From assembly GCA_947683425.1 (NCBI GenBank), contig CANTUQ010000055.1, forward strand, positions 3,460,001-3,524,000: 64,000 bases of DNA, given 5' to 3'. Positions 23,502 through 33,855 of this stretch are shown here, piece after piece; within the stretch, counting starts at the first letter, position 1, and the number at the start of each line of letters is the position of its first letter. Source of the DNA: Excoecaria cochinchinensis. Taxonomy: Eukaryota > Streptophyta > Magnoliopsida > Malpighiales > Euphorbiaceae. The notes under the pieces are model-generated. The model had not been told where the DNA came from. It saw only the letters and a list, made by a program, of their open reading frames with translations, and did not search any database. The position numbers were made by a program, and so were the translations under genes.

Positions 23502-23765
23502 CCTCGCGTTTGGAGGAGTGGGCGTGGAGGCGCGGTTTTTTTTTTAATTTTTTATTTTTTAAATCAAAACTTTTTGAAACAAAATTAACACTTCCAACCT
23601 AAATTTTTTTTTTAATTTTTAAAAATATATATTTTTTTATTTGTTTCCTAAAAGATAATTTTGACAAGGAGACGATCGATCCTCACTTTCTTGCCAACGA
23701 ATCAGTTTTTATTTTCATCATTGGGTAATTCCGATCTTGGACTGCCTCGGGACCCGATGTTTATA

Positions 23766-23798
23766 GTTGACCCCAATTTTGGGAAAGTTAGTGCATGG
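23766..23798. other. 33-base spacer between two head-to-head Tat LTRs
   Basis: Separates the 5' ends of the minus LTR and the LTR of element B. It contains 'ccccaattttgggaaa', which resembles the polypurine region before Tat LTRs, but the origin is unclear. Confidence 0.4.
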
Positions 23799-26687
23799 TG
23801 TAGACACCAGCTCCTGAGGCAGCACAGATCAGAGTTACCCAATGATGATAAGATTCCTTTTCATAGGCAAAAAGGTTGAAAGAGGTGATTTTCTTATCAA
23901 ATTTGCATTTTAGAGTGAAAAAATAAAAAAAATAAAAAATATTTATAAAATTAGATTTGAAAAATGGGGTTTAGAAATTGTGTTATTTTTTAGTTAATTT
24001 TTAATAAAAAAAAGATTCGAGCGTCGGCCGCTGCGGCGCCTTACAGAAGCGCGCAGGCGCGTGCGCGCTGCTGCGCGTGGAGCGCCATCGAGCGGTGCTC
24101 CGCGCGTGCAACGGGCGAGCCATTGCCTCCCCATCTCGCCTGCCAGTGCGCGGCGCGCGCGCTGGCAGCCCATCGCTCTCCAGTGACGGGCTTCCGTCTC
24201 ACCTGTTCCGCCGAAATTGCCCAATTTTGCCCCAAAATCAGTTTTTTTCGATTTTTAACCCAAAAATCCATTTTTTAGGGTTTTTAAAGGTTTTTTTCCA
24301 TTTTTAAAATTCAAAATAATTAATATCTGGTTTAATTTAGTTTTTTCCATAATTAATTTTATTTTCTCTTTTTTCTTCATATAAAAAGAAAAAGATGAAA
24401 AAGAGAAATGAAGGTGGGAATTTCTTTTAGGGTTTTTTTAGGTTTTTTCTTCTCCTTCCTCTAAAATTCTCTCTACATTTTCAGATTTTCCCCAAAAACA
24501 AAGAGAAAATAGTTTAACTCTTCATCTTTTTCCAATAGAATTTCTTCTAAATATATTTTAGATGGAATTTTGTTGATGGAAAATTGAGTTTTGAGACAAA
24601 TAAAGTGATTATTTGTTCTTAAAAATTCAATTTTCATTCTTTTGTCTTTCAATAATTTTTTTACTTGAGTTTTTTTCAATGATTTTTATTTGAATCACTT
24701 TTTTGATGAAAAATTAATTTTGAGATAAACAAGATAATTGTTTTTTTTTTTTAAATTTGATTTTTTTCATTTGATTTTTTAAAAATTAAGTTTTTTATAA
24801 TTGATTTTTTTTCTTGAGACAAACAAAATAATTGTTTGTTCTTGAGATCATTTTCATTCTTTTAGTCAATAAAAATCATTGTTTAGGCAAAGAAATTAAT
24901 TCTTTGTTCTTAAAGAATTGTTCATTTTCTTTCTTCATTTTTTTTTCAAGCCTATTTTTTAGAATAAAAATTCCAACATTTTCATCATATTTCACTCTAA
25001 TCTTGCACATCATAAACAAGGAAAATCAATCATCATTTTTACCTTCATCGAATCCGAAACTCTGAGGGTAAACATTCTGGGCTTTACACTTTTATTTTCT
25101 TTTATTTATTTTGTACATATTTAATTGATTAACTTGTATATTTTTATTTTTGTTCATTTATTTATTTGTTTATTCTATTGTCTATATGTTTATATATTAT
25201 TTTTGGTTCATGTAAATATTGATTTCTCATTATTTCTAACATGTAATTAATTAATTCATTTGGATTAATCTTTTTGCCATGTAAATGTTTCATGTTAATT
25301 GTGATAACATTAATTAATCATGTCACTTATTTAATTATTTTCATCATTCTTTTATTCATCATTTTTTATCATTCTTTTATTCATTTATTGGCTTATCCTC
25401 ATTTTCATTATTATCATGTTCATATTTTCATATATTAATTCATTAACATGTTTTATTTATTTCAATCGCATCATTTAATTCATTTGTCATTCATAACACA
25501 TTTGTCTCATTTATTTTAAATTGTTAATATGTTAATTCATTTGTCATTTTGATGTCACCTTATTTTATCTTATTTTATTTTATTTTATCATTTATTGTAT
25601 ATTTAACTGATTTAATTGATTTAATTACTAACATTATTTCATTCATGTTTTGTTTTTATTTCACATCTTATTTTCCCTTTTGGACATTTTGCGAGCACAT
25701 GAGGAGATCTAGAAGGCTCATTTGGGGTTAAATATTTACTTGCTTTATTTTTAATATTTTATTTATTTGGATTTTTCATTTATTTTGTCTTGTAATTTTC
25801 TTATAAAATTGTTTATTTTAGGCACGCTAAAAAGAAAATCACAAAAACATTTTTATGAATTAACTTGGAATATTTCCTAATAAAAATGGGACCAATGTCC
25901 TAATTTTCTCCATCCAAAATAAAAATTGTCACATCAAAATTGTTTTATAATAAATATGCATACGAGGACCAATGTCCTCATCTTTAATGTATATCCCATT
26001 TTATGTATGATTTGTATTTTATTTACAATGGGGGTTGTATTTCGCCCCTAATTTTGTTGTAATTTATTTTCATACGCTTTATTTTAATTATACTTTTATT
26101 TATCGCTTCCTTTGAATGAATAACTTGTGCTTTAATTAAACTGCACCGAATTGAATGAGAAAATGGATGAAACTCTAAATTCAAAACTCAATTATAAAAT
26201 TAGCCAAGTTATGAATAAATGGGAAGTCCCAAACCTTCTCTAGTCTTTGGGCCCAATGAGGCGAGAGGCCCATCTCAATGTTCTATTGGGATAGGGCCTC
26301 CAAGACACCTCTTGTGTCCCTTAAAAGGCTCAAAATTTCATAGTCCTAGGCGCCACGAGGCAAAAGGGCCATCCTAATGTTCTATTAGGGTTGATACCTC
26401 CAAGACACCTCTGGTTTGCCCAAGCATGAGGCTAGAAGACCATTTATCATTAGGGTGGAGGCCTCCAAGATACCTCCGGCTTGCCTATAATAGACATAGC
26501 AGCGCTGTCTTAGGCTCACCGAGGCTAGACGACCTTTCCCAATGTTCTATTGGGTGGCGACTCCAAGAAACCTCCTTGTTGCCCAAAATGGACGCACTTG
26601 TAATTCCTTACAAGTTTTCATGAACCTCCCCTCGAAAGCCCTAGAAACGGGCAGTTCGGGGCGCCCCGGGTTTCGGCGCGCATCACA
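23799..26687 (+). repeat. 5' LTR of Tat element B
   Basis: 2889 bases, TGTAGACACC ... GGCGCGCATCACA. A GC-rich block (about 24011-24235) with many CGCG dyads stands out from the AT-rich surround and is followed by TATAAAAA at 24380-24387. The donor-like CTGAGGGTAAAC is at about 25062-25073. The 3' part has the block common to Tat LTRs ('ggaccaatgtcct' near 25970, 'tattgggtggcgactcc' near 26549). Confidence 0.85.
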
Positions 26688-26688
26688 G

Positions 26689-26707
26689 TTGCGACTCCAC
26701 TGGGGAC
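26689..26707 (+). promoter_or_regulatory. Primer binding site, tRNA-Arg (element B)
   Basis: TTGCGACTCCACTGGGGAC, matching the 3' end of plant tRNA-Arg (acceptor GACTCCA/TGGAGTC, discriminator G) except for one base. It begins one base after the LTR end. tRNA-Arg priming is typical of Ogre/Tat elements. Confidence 0.85.
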
Positions 26708-27625
26708 ACTTATAAGAGACTTTGCTTCGAAAGTACCTTGGTTAAAATTTAAAATTGAGTTTTAAATTAAAAATTTCATCCTTTTTCGAAACTGCATTGC
26801 ATCTCATTAGAGCCTTAGATCTATGCTAGTTTTGTCCCTCTTTCAACCGCTGTGCGTTCCCGAAGTGCAACCCTACGTTCACTCAATGTAAGGAAGTGTT
26901 AAGAATAATCACCAGCCCAAGCCTCGTACCATTATGGTATATTAAATGGAGACCCGATCGGTCATTACGCTCGTGATGAGCTAGACCCGTTGGCAGGGAT
27001 CATGCTTGGATAGACCTAAAGTATCATCACCCTGGCCAAAGCTCGTGTAATGGCAATAGATACTTCCCCTAGGTGGTATGAACCATAATACCTTGCTTGC
27101 TACACGGATCATTTTGTATTGGACAAACCCAAATAATTTAATTGGTCACCTAATCAAAGGTTTTCATGCCCCGATAGGCCCATGTCAGCTTATTCGGACT
27201 GCCTAAATACACAATGATCATAAGTCATGCGCCTGTGCATTAGTTAAGAGAGGTTATACTGCCAGTTTTTCGCCGTGCACCATGTGCGTCCATCGGGTTC
27301 CTTGCTAACCCATGGGCCAAGCCCACCTAGGACGGAGACTATACGACCTCATGTGTGGGGGCAATAAGGTTGGAAGGATCTATCTGCTTGAATGTGGTTG
27401 TGGATGATGCATTGCATATTCATGTCATTCATGCACAAATAAAATTTTTTATTTCTTCCCTATGTATACATCCTATTCTTTGCATCCTGTGTATAGTTTT
27501 TCAAATGTTTCACATGTATCATTGTAATCTCTTTTAGTCACTGTATACCATTTGTTACACAGCACGACCATGCATTGTATATTATTCATGCGTCATTCTA
27601 ACTCCTTGCTTTTCAACCGTTGTAG
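26708..27625 (+). other. Conserved non-coding leader of element B
   Basis: About 900 bases with long stretches matching the leaders of Tat A (33856-34624) and C (57066-57829), for example around 'cattagagccttaga' and the hairpin-forming GCTC-GTGAT-GAGC. It ends in CTAAC (27598-27602), a pyrimidine-rich run and TAG (27623-27625), a plausible splice acceptor in front of gag. Confidence 0.6.
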
Positions 27626-28689
27626 ACCATTTGCTTGGGTGGTTTAGGGGATCCCAACAGTTGTCTAAAGAGTGATCAGAGTTTGGGTTGGCTGATAAAG
27701 ATTTAGCATCCTTGCCAGAGCATCTAAAGGTAGTAGAAATGGTTGGCCCTTCGTAACGGACTGAAGAGACTCATGCCTTGATTGCCCAGGAGATGGATAG
27801 AAGGTTTGAATAGCTTGAAAAAAGGCTATTTTCTGTGATCAAAGAAAGAATGGATGCCATGGCGCTGGTTCTCCAAGCTCAGCTTATGGCAACAGCTCTC
27901 GACCAAGTGAAGCCGGCCACAGTCGACAAGGCTCATATAGCGACGGCTACAGTACCTCCATTTTCTTTCAAAACCAGAGGCAAGGGGCCACTTGATTCAC
28001 TAGTTAAGCAAGGAGGAAATAGGAGGCCTACTCTAGAATGTAGCACTGTGCTTAAAGAGGATGGGGCCCTTGCAATCACGCATAAAGATAAAAGCTTAGG
28101 AAGCCATAACAACAGTAAGGCAAATGTTAAGGTTATAGAAGTCTCAGCCACTAGAGCAGTTCAGTCCCACCTCATTATTTCAGGTAGGCCATTATCCTGG
28201 CACTTTACCCGTCTCGTCAAGAAAGGGAAGTTACAACCCTTGCCAGCAGGGGCCGCCCTAAGTCAAGGATGCCCTAGACATAGAGCAGATTGGTACTGCG
28301 CGTATCACCAGTATTCAGGGCATAGAATGGACTACTATCACCCCTTGAGAGATCGCATTCATGAACTGATGCCAGACCCAGGAAAGGGAAAGATTGTAGA
28401 AGCACCAACCACGGAGATGAAGCAAAGGCATTTTTCTAATTTGGATAGGTCATTGTCTTGGGTCCTTAAGAGGTTGATAAAGGAGGGGATGTTATAGCCA
28501 TTGCCAGCTAGGCTCGCTAGAAGCCAGGGGCAGCCCAATCATAAAGGGGATCAGTATTACGCCTTCCACCAGCACACTGGGCATACCACAGACGATTGCA
28601 AGACCTTAAGACATGCCATTCAAGATCTGATTGATTCCAAGAAGATCTCCGACCTAGAAAAGCAAGAGGGAAAAAATAAGATGGACTAA
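27626..28689 (+). pseudogene. Element B gag with duplicated zinc-finger module
   Basis: Opens near ALIAQEMDRRFE (cf. AMIAEEVGRRFE in Tat A), then a largely open frame (27835-28497) and, after one TAG (28495-28497), a further open stretch to 28689. The capsid domain is largely missing. Two copies of a C-terminal module follow: GRPLSWHFTRLVKKGKL with CAYHQYSGH, and DRSLSWVLKRLIKEGML with YYAFHQHTGHTTDDC and LRHAIQDLIDSKKIS. Tat A has only one such module. The second finger has lost its first cysteine (Y). Not functional as read. Confidence 0.7.
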
Positions 28690-29300
28690 GTGCCAAATGG
28701 AAAGGCGGGATGGTTCTTAGGGATGATAATGAACCATCGTCTGCAATAGCTGTGTTGGCAAGAACGGAAGTTGATTAGCTATTTAGAATGTTCTTTTTAT
28801 TTTTGAACTGTTTAATAATGACATTTTAGTTTCATTAATAAGATGAACGTTTTTGCTTACTTGTGTTATGTCTCTTATGATTTCACTATGCATAATCATG
28901 ATCATAACTCATTCATATTTGACATTGATTCAGTTGATGCTACTCTATTTAATCTCAGAAAATTTGGAAAGTCCAAAGAAAATCTTGATAGCATCTAATG
29001 TAACTCCTGAAGAGAGATCAAAACTTGAGAGAAATTCAACAAAATATAAAAAAAGGTCTTTGCCTGGACATATGAAGGCATGCTAAGAGTTCAAACACAC
29101 AACAGTCATGAATCAGCCATGCAGAAGCTCAGAAGATCGAAGCTGGAAGGGGGCAGAAAAGGTCAAAAGGAGGAGTCAACAAGTAGAGATGAAGCCAAAA
29201 TTTCTAATTGAAGTTCAACGCCAGACTTGGTTGGTCAATGTTGTCCCAAATTGAGAAGAGAAGGAGTGCGTATATGTGTAAACTATTAGGATTTGAACAA
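28690..29300 (+). pseudogene. Element B: remnant of protease-RT linker and RT start
   Basis: About 28860-29080 matches the linker upstream of RT in Tat A (FDIDS, ENPREILIASSITPEERKNFER, VFAWTYE) with stops. About 29190-29300 matches EAKFLVEVQ-type sequence and VCVNY ... DLNKAYSK. The protease and G-patch regions have been lost. Confidence 0.6.
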
Positions 29301-29309
29301 AGCTTATTC

Positions 29310-29533
29310 TAAAAAAAAAAAGAACAAAGGAAAAAAAAGAGAAAAATAAAATACAAAAAAGAGAGAAGGAAAAGAATCAATACGTAGATTGGAAAACCAT
29401 CATGGGGAAAAAAAGAACAAAAAAAGAAAGAACAAAAAAAGAACAAAGGAAAAAAAAAGAGAAAAATAAAATACAAGAAAGAGAGAAGGAAAAGAATCAA
29501 TACGTAGATTGGAAAACCATCATTGGGGGCAAG
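29310..29533. repeat. Purine-rich direct repeat replacing most of RT and RNase H in element B
   Basis: Two copies of an A/G-rich unit (about 29322-29402 and 29443-29523) sharing 'gagaaaaataaaatac' and 'caatacgtagattgg', separated by a similar A-rich spacer. On the left is the DLNKAYSK point of RT, on the right integrase sequence (SADLHVPV). About 1.9 kb present in Tat A is missing here. Confidence 0.7.
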
Positions 29534-29539
29534 CTTTGT

Positions 29540-30365
29540 TCAAATTCGGCTGATCTACACGTGCCCGTACTTTGCTATTTTTCTTGACTTCCGAAAAGGG
29601 CCACAAGAATTATATCAACATGCAATGGATATAGGTTGCTCGAGCTTGGAAATAGACATCATAGGCGAGGTGCGCCCTACAGCCCCAACGGACAGGGTCA
29701 TGTCAATATGGTCTCCCGCACCACGCAGGGTTTAAGGATAGAAGGACACCTTATAGTTAAGGCTAGGAAGTTGCTCCAGGGGTATGACGTTAAAAGCCAC
29801 AAGTCCACTCTGTATTGCCCCTAAACCAATAGGGCTGGAGAGACTGCTAACAAGAAGATCTTGATCAAGATGGCTCGAAACTACAAGGATTGGGCAGAGA
29901 AATGGCCTTTTGCACTTTGAGGCTGGAGATCCACCATCGGAACCTCTACGAGAGTCACCTCCCAGTTCTAAATACATAGGGCAGAAACAGTATGGCCGAT
30001 CAAAATAGAGCTCAAATATTTAAGAACGGTCATGAAAGCCCAAATTTTGGAAGCCGACAGGGCACAACAACGGCAGCAGCAATTGAACAAGTCAGACAAG
30101 GATAGGTCATGGGATTATTGCCATGGTCAGATCTATCAGAAAACATTCTACTTGATCATTTGGAAAGACGGCCAGAAAGCATCCGATGAAAGAGGGAGAT
30201 TCAATTGTCAAGCAAATGAGACCAGGTGTTTCGGGCATATTAGGCTAACATGAGAGGACCCCTTGTTCTTCAGAGATTATATCTAAGACAGTAGCAATAG
30301 GCAGCGATGAAGATGGCTTCAAGAACCGATCAACGTCGACGAACTCAAGAGGGTCCATGGCTAAA
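29540..30365 (+). pseudogene. Element B integrase remnant
   Basis: Frameshifted pieces resembling Tat A integrase: SADLHVPV, LEIDIIGEVRPTA (first catalytic aspartate), then after a further deletion YKDWAEKWPFAL, IELKYLRTVMKAQI, CHGQIYQKTF and finally KRVHG-like sequence before a stop near 30363. The second aspartate and the SDNG segment are not seen. Confidence 0.65.
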
Positions 30366-30814
30366 GACTTAAAAATCAAAAGAAGAGAATAAAAGCCCCG
30401 CGGGTCGAAAACTGAAAAAAGGCGGCCTTGCTAAAAATGGGCGCCTCATCAGGGTGAAAATCGAAAAAAGGCACGCTGGACAAAAATTAGAGGCTTGAGA
30501 GAATATGTCCAATCAAGAAAACCCGAGAGGGCTGATTGGAGACAGGAGTTTGATGCTTACAAGATATACTCTGAGATTAGATGTAGTTTTGCATTTTGAA
30601 TCGATGTTAGATAATGATCATGTATAGAGAAATCATACTGAAATGTACACAATCTTTGCAAATACTTGTGTTCATTATTTTCTAGTTCATTTATAAAAAG
30701 AGAAATATAGTTCATTGTTGAATGCATGAAATTTAAATGACTACGCTCTGCTGCTACTCTCATGGTCCAGATGTCTAAGTCGATGAGTTCTATTGTCAAT
30801 TGCAAGACTAATCA
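30366..30814 (+). other. Element B post-pol non-coding stretch
   Basis: Aligns with 41106-41600 of Tat A, including the paired 'cgaaaaaaggc' segments and 'aaaacccgagagggc'. It ends at N1's target site AATCA (30810-30814). Confidence 0.65.
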
Positions 30815-32187
30815 TGTAACACCCCAAATCGGGCCTAGTCGGAATCGGCAAACTAAGTCGGTTAAGTGAAGGGTATTTCAGTAATTTGAACGTGAGTGAA
30901 TTTGATGATAAGGACTTAGTTGTAAAGTGATTAATTAAATAAGTTAAGTTAAGTGAGGAAAGGTTAGAGTGTGCTTGTTGTGTATGGAAGTAGGGTATAA
31001 GTGAGTTTTAGGAAATGATTTGGTGTGATTCAAGTGTGGTACCTTGAATATTTTTATTTAAGAAATGTTTGCATGTGAAGTGAGTATGGTGCAAGGAGTG
31101 ACTAAGTCAAAGGTGGTTTGTGTACCCAATGGGAGCTTGCCATGTGGATAGTTAGGTGGGAGCATTTAGTGTGATTTGGGTTAGGAAAGAGGAAATGCAG
31201 AATTTTCTTGTTCTTGTTCCCGTTGCCCTCTCTTCCTTCTCATTTTCTATTTTCTTTTCCTCTCCTCCCCGTTTCTTGCTCAATCTATTGGTTTTGAGTG
31301 AAGTAGAATTGGTTTGGTGGAGCTTGGGAAGTAAGAGTAAAGAGTAATTGGTGATAAGAAGAATCAAAGTAAAGGAAAAGAGAAGATTTAAAGCTTGAAG
31401 AGAACAACTATTGTGCAACAAGAGGTTTGGGAGTGGATTCCTTTAATTGAGTTTTATTTGGTTTTTCTCCTAAATTCTTATTGAGCTATGAATATATATT
31501 TGTATATGATTTCCAGTAAATTGAGTGATTAAGATGATTCTTATGCATGTATTTGTTTGGGTAAATGTATTAATAATGCATGAAGTGGCTTAAGTTGAAG
31601 GTGTGTGGAATTGGAAGTGAAGTGTGTAATTGGGGTAAACCCTGTTTCGTTCTCATCTGACCCTTGTGCAATGTTTTCGTCATAAGTGGAGTTTTAGAAC
31701 TCCACATCATGCGATTTTTGAACCATTAGAACCATGAATTCCATTACTTTAAAAATCTTAGAAATAGCCTTGGGCAAATTCTTGCTCTAAGACCCTGAAT
31801 TTTTGATAATACCGTAGTGTTTCTTTTTGTGACGGGTTGTTTGACCAGTATGGGTTGTGGAGTGCATATCTGGAGTTGTATATGTCCAATTGATGTGAAA
31901 CTTGTTTCATTTGAAAGCTAAGACGTAGGAAAACATTTGTTAAGAAGACCACTTTTCCTAAAAACGAGGTTTAGAGGTCGGCTTTCGCGATACTAGTTTA
32001 TAGTAGAAAGCAGTCCGTTTTGGTAGCTGAGGCGAGCCTCTGTCGCGAGCGCGACAAGGGTCGCGACCTCGCGACAGAAAAATATGTTTTGAGCCTTTTC
32101 TTCTTTATTTTTGAGTCTAGGATTGACCTGGATCAATCCCGTACCTTTCCCATCAGTTATAATGCCTGTTTAGGGTAATTAAATGGC

Positions 32188-32195
32188 TATATAAG
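32188..32195 (+). promoter_or_regulatory. TATA box of N1 5' LTR
   Basis: TATATAAG, about 110 bases downstream of a GTCGCGAGCGCGAC dyad group; the same in the other LTR at 52634-52641. N2 LTRs have TATAAAG at the equivalent place (59858-59864). Confidence 0.55.
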
Positions 32196-32598
32196 TAGCT
32201 GTCGTTGGGAAAAACTTATGAGTATGTTTAAGATTGGTGATTTAACTAGTAATTAATAATAGATATAAATCCATGAAGGTTTGTTTATGGATGAGTGCTT
32301 TTATGTGATAGTCTCATGAGTAACCTTAACATGATGTACCATATGTATGAATGCAGTTAATGTGGGTGCGATTGAAATGATTGACGAATAATGTTGTTAT
32401 TATAGATTGTGTATATGGATATTGGTAATGGCATGTTTTACTGAAATACTTGATACGAATGTTGGATTTATGTTGTCAATGATGTGTGACTGGCTGGAGA
32501 TGAGGTAAGAGACCTTTGGATGTGTTTCGTGTGTTGTGGGTGAGTTTGAGGAAGGAAAGATCTTGCAAAATTCTGCAGATTTTCGGAATCATGACTCT

Positions 32599-32941
32599 GT
32601 CGCGATCGCGACACTGTCGCGAGCGCGACAGAGACCGGTGATTTTGATGCTGTGCTGTCGCGAGCCCGCGATAGCAATAGCTTGTCTGCTCTCTGTTGCG
32701 AGCGCGACAACCGTCGTGATCGCGACAGAGCATATTGTTGGCCTGTGCTATCGCGAGCACGCGACTTGTCGCGACCCCGCGATAGCAATACTTGCCCTCT
32801 GTCGCGACCGCGACAATATCGCGAGCGCGACAGAGCCGGGCCCTTCTCTCCTTCCCACGATCGCGAAGTCCGTCGCGCGCGCGCAGCGAAGAGACTATAG
32901 TCTCTGTCGCGAGCGCGACAGGGTTCGCGAGCGCGACAGAT
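32599..32941. repeat. Cluster of about eleven GTCGCG-type palindromes (N1 5' LTR)
   Basis: Includes perfect GTCGCGATCGCGAC (32599-32612) and TGTCGCG-AG-CGCGACA (32614-32629), with variants every 20-40 bases, and a separate perfect 16-base palindrome AGAGACTATAGTCTCT near 32889. The lack of stop codons on both strands produces arginine/serine-rich open frames that I do not consider genes. Confidence 0.88.
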
Positions 32942-33248
32942 ATGTTGTGTTGAATGAGTTTTCTTTGATGATTCCAATGTTTGAATTTCGAACTTGTGAT
33001 GCCTTTAGGTTTATTCTTTGACTATTTTATGAAGTATGTTAATATAATTGAATGTATTATGCATATCTATACTGATGATCTTTCTCTAAGATTATTATGC
33101 CTAAGTGTAAATTGTATAATACATGATTGACTTTATGAACTTATTCATATGTCTCACCTATTGCTGATCATGTACAATGATATAAATTAAGTGATTTGAA
33201 GTATGATTGGTATGATGCATGACCTGCGAGAGTCAGTCTAGTGGATAG

Positions 33249-33486
33249 TTAGGCATGCCTAATAGAGTCTTTGTAGCTGCAGTGCCCTTTGAACGATTTG
33301 GACCCTGATCAGGTCCCACGACTGGTTCCTCGCGAACCCCTATCAGTACGGATCCTCGCGATCCTTTTTAATGTGGTTGGATCGGGTTAAGATCCCTCAT
33401 CAGTAAAATGCTTTTGTGACAAAATAAAATGATTTTCGATTAGTACCCGTAAGGTACTCTCTGGCCGACTTGTACCCGTAAGGTAC
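33249..33486 (+). promoter_or_regulatory. Row of short hairpins in N1 LTR
   Basis: TTAGGCATGCCTAA (33249-33262), GGACC/GGTCC (33300-33316), GGTTC-CTCGC-GAACC (33324-33338), GGATC-CTCGC-GATCC (33350-33364), GGATC/GATCC (33379-33395), AGTACC-CGTAA-GGTACT (33442-33458) and GTACC-CGTAA-GGTAC (33472-33486). The loops CTCGC and CGTAA recur on different stems. The copy in the 3' LTR is at about 53660-53897. Confidence 0.7.
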
Positions 33487-33836
33487 TAATCAGTTCACTC
33501 GTTATCCACTATTATGAGTCAGCAGGTATTTTGATGGTTTGTTTTATTCTGTTTTGAAATAGCCATCAGAATGTGATATCTGAATGAGCAAGAATCAGTT
33601 TATGTGTATATGAATATGACTACGGGCTTCAGAAGGTAAATCTGTATTTAGTAAACGTGACTTTTCAGTTAACATGATTATCCGTACTTGGCATGTGATT
33701 TGTTATTAGTTTCTGAATGCTTTGAAATGATTCGATCGATGTATTTATGTATATGAGTTAAGCATGGTTTTATTGTGTACAAGCATGTGAATCAGATTGG
33801 TTGTGAGTGTTTACAGAGATCCGGCGCGCGTCACAG

Positions 33837-33855
33837 TAGCGACTCCACTGGGGAC
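33837..33855 (+). promoter_or_regulatory. Primer binding site, tRNA-Arg (Tat A)
   Basis: TAGCGACTCCACTGGGGAC, one base after the LTR terminus GGCGCGCGTCACA. It complements the 3' end of plant tRNA-Arg except at the second base. Confidence 0.88.

Larger units (their letters stand above)
21388..23765 (-). mobile_element. Tat-type LTR, minus orientation, probably solo
   Basis: Plus strand TGTGATGCGCGACG ... ends opposite the usual LTR start (reverse complement reads TATAAACATCGGG, decayed from TGTAGACACC). It contains the Tat landmarks in reverse: the donor-like CTGAGGGTAAAC (plus 22976-22988), TATAAATAG (plus 23306-23314, minus) and a GC-rich block with a perfect hairpin (23467-23501). No primer site or coding sequence adjoins it. 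Flanks GTAGT and GTTGA do not match well, so a target duplication is not established. Confidence 0.75.

Noticed and set aside
24041..24307. Arg/Ala-rich open frames over the GC-rich island of element B's LTR
   Set aside because: Open on both strands because of base composition; no conservation in other LTRs of the group.
32468..33021. Several overlapping open frames rich in Arg/Ser/Asp on both strands of the N1 LTRs (also 52914-53433)
   Set aside because: They arise because the CG-rich palindromes contain no stop codons on either strand. Frames differ between the two LTRs and end at palindrome indels.
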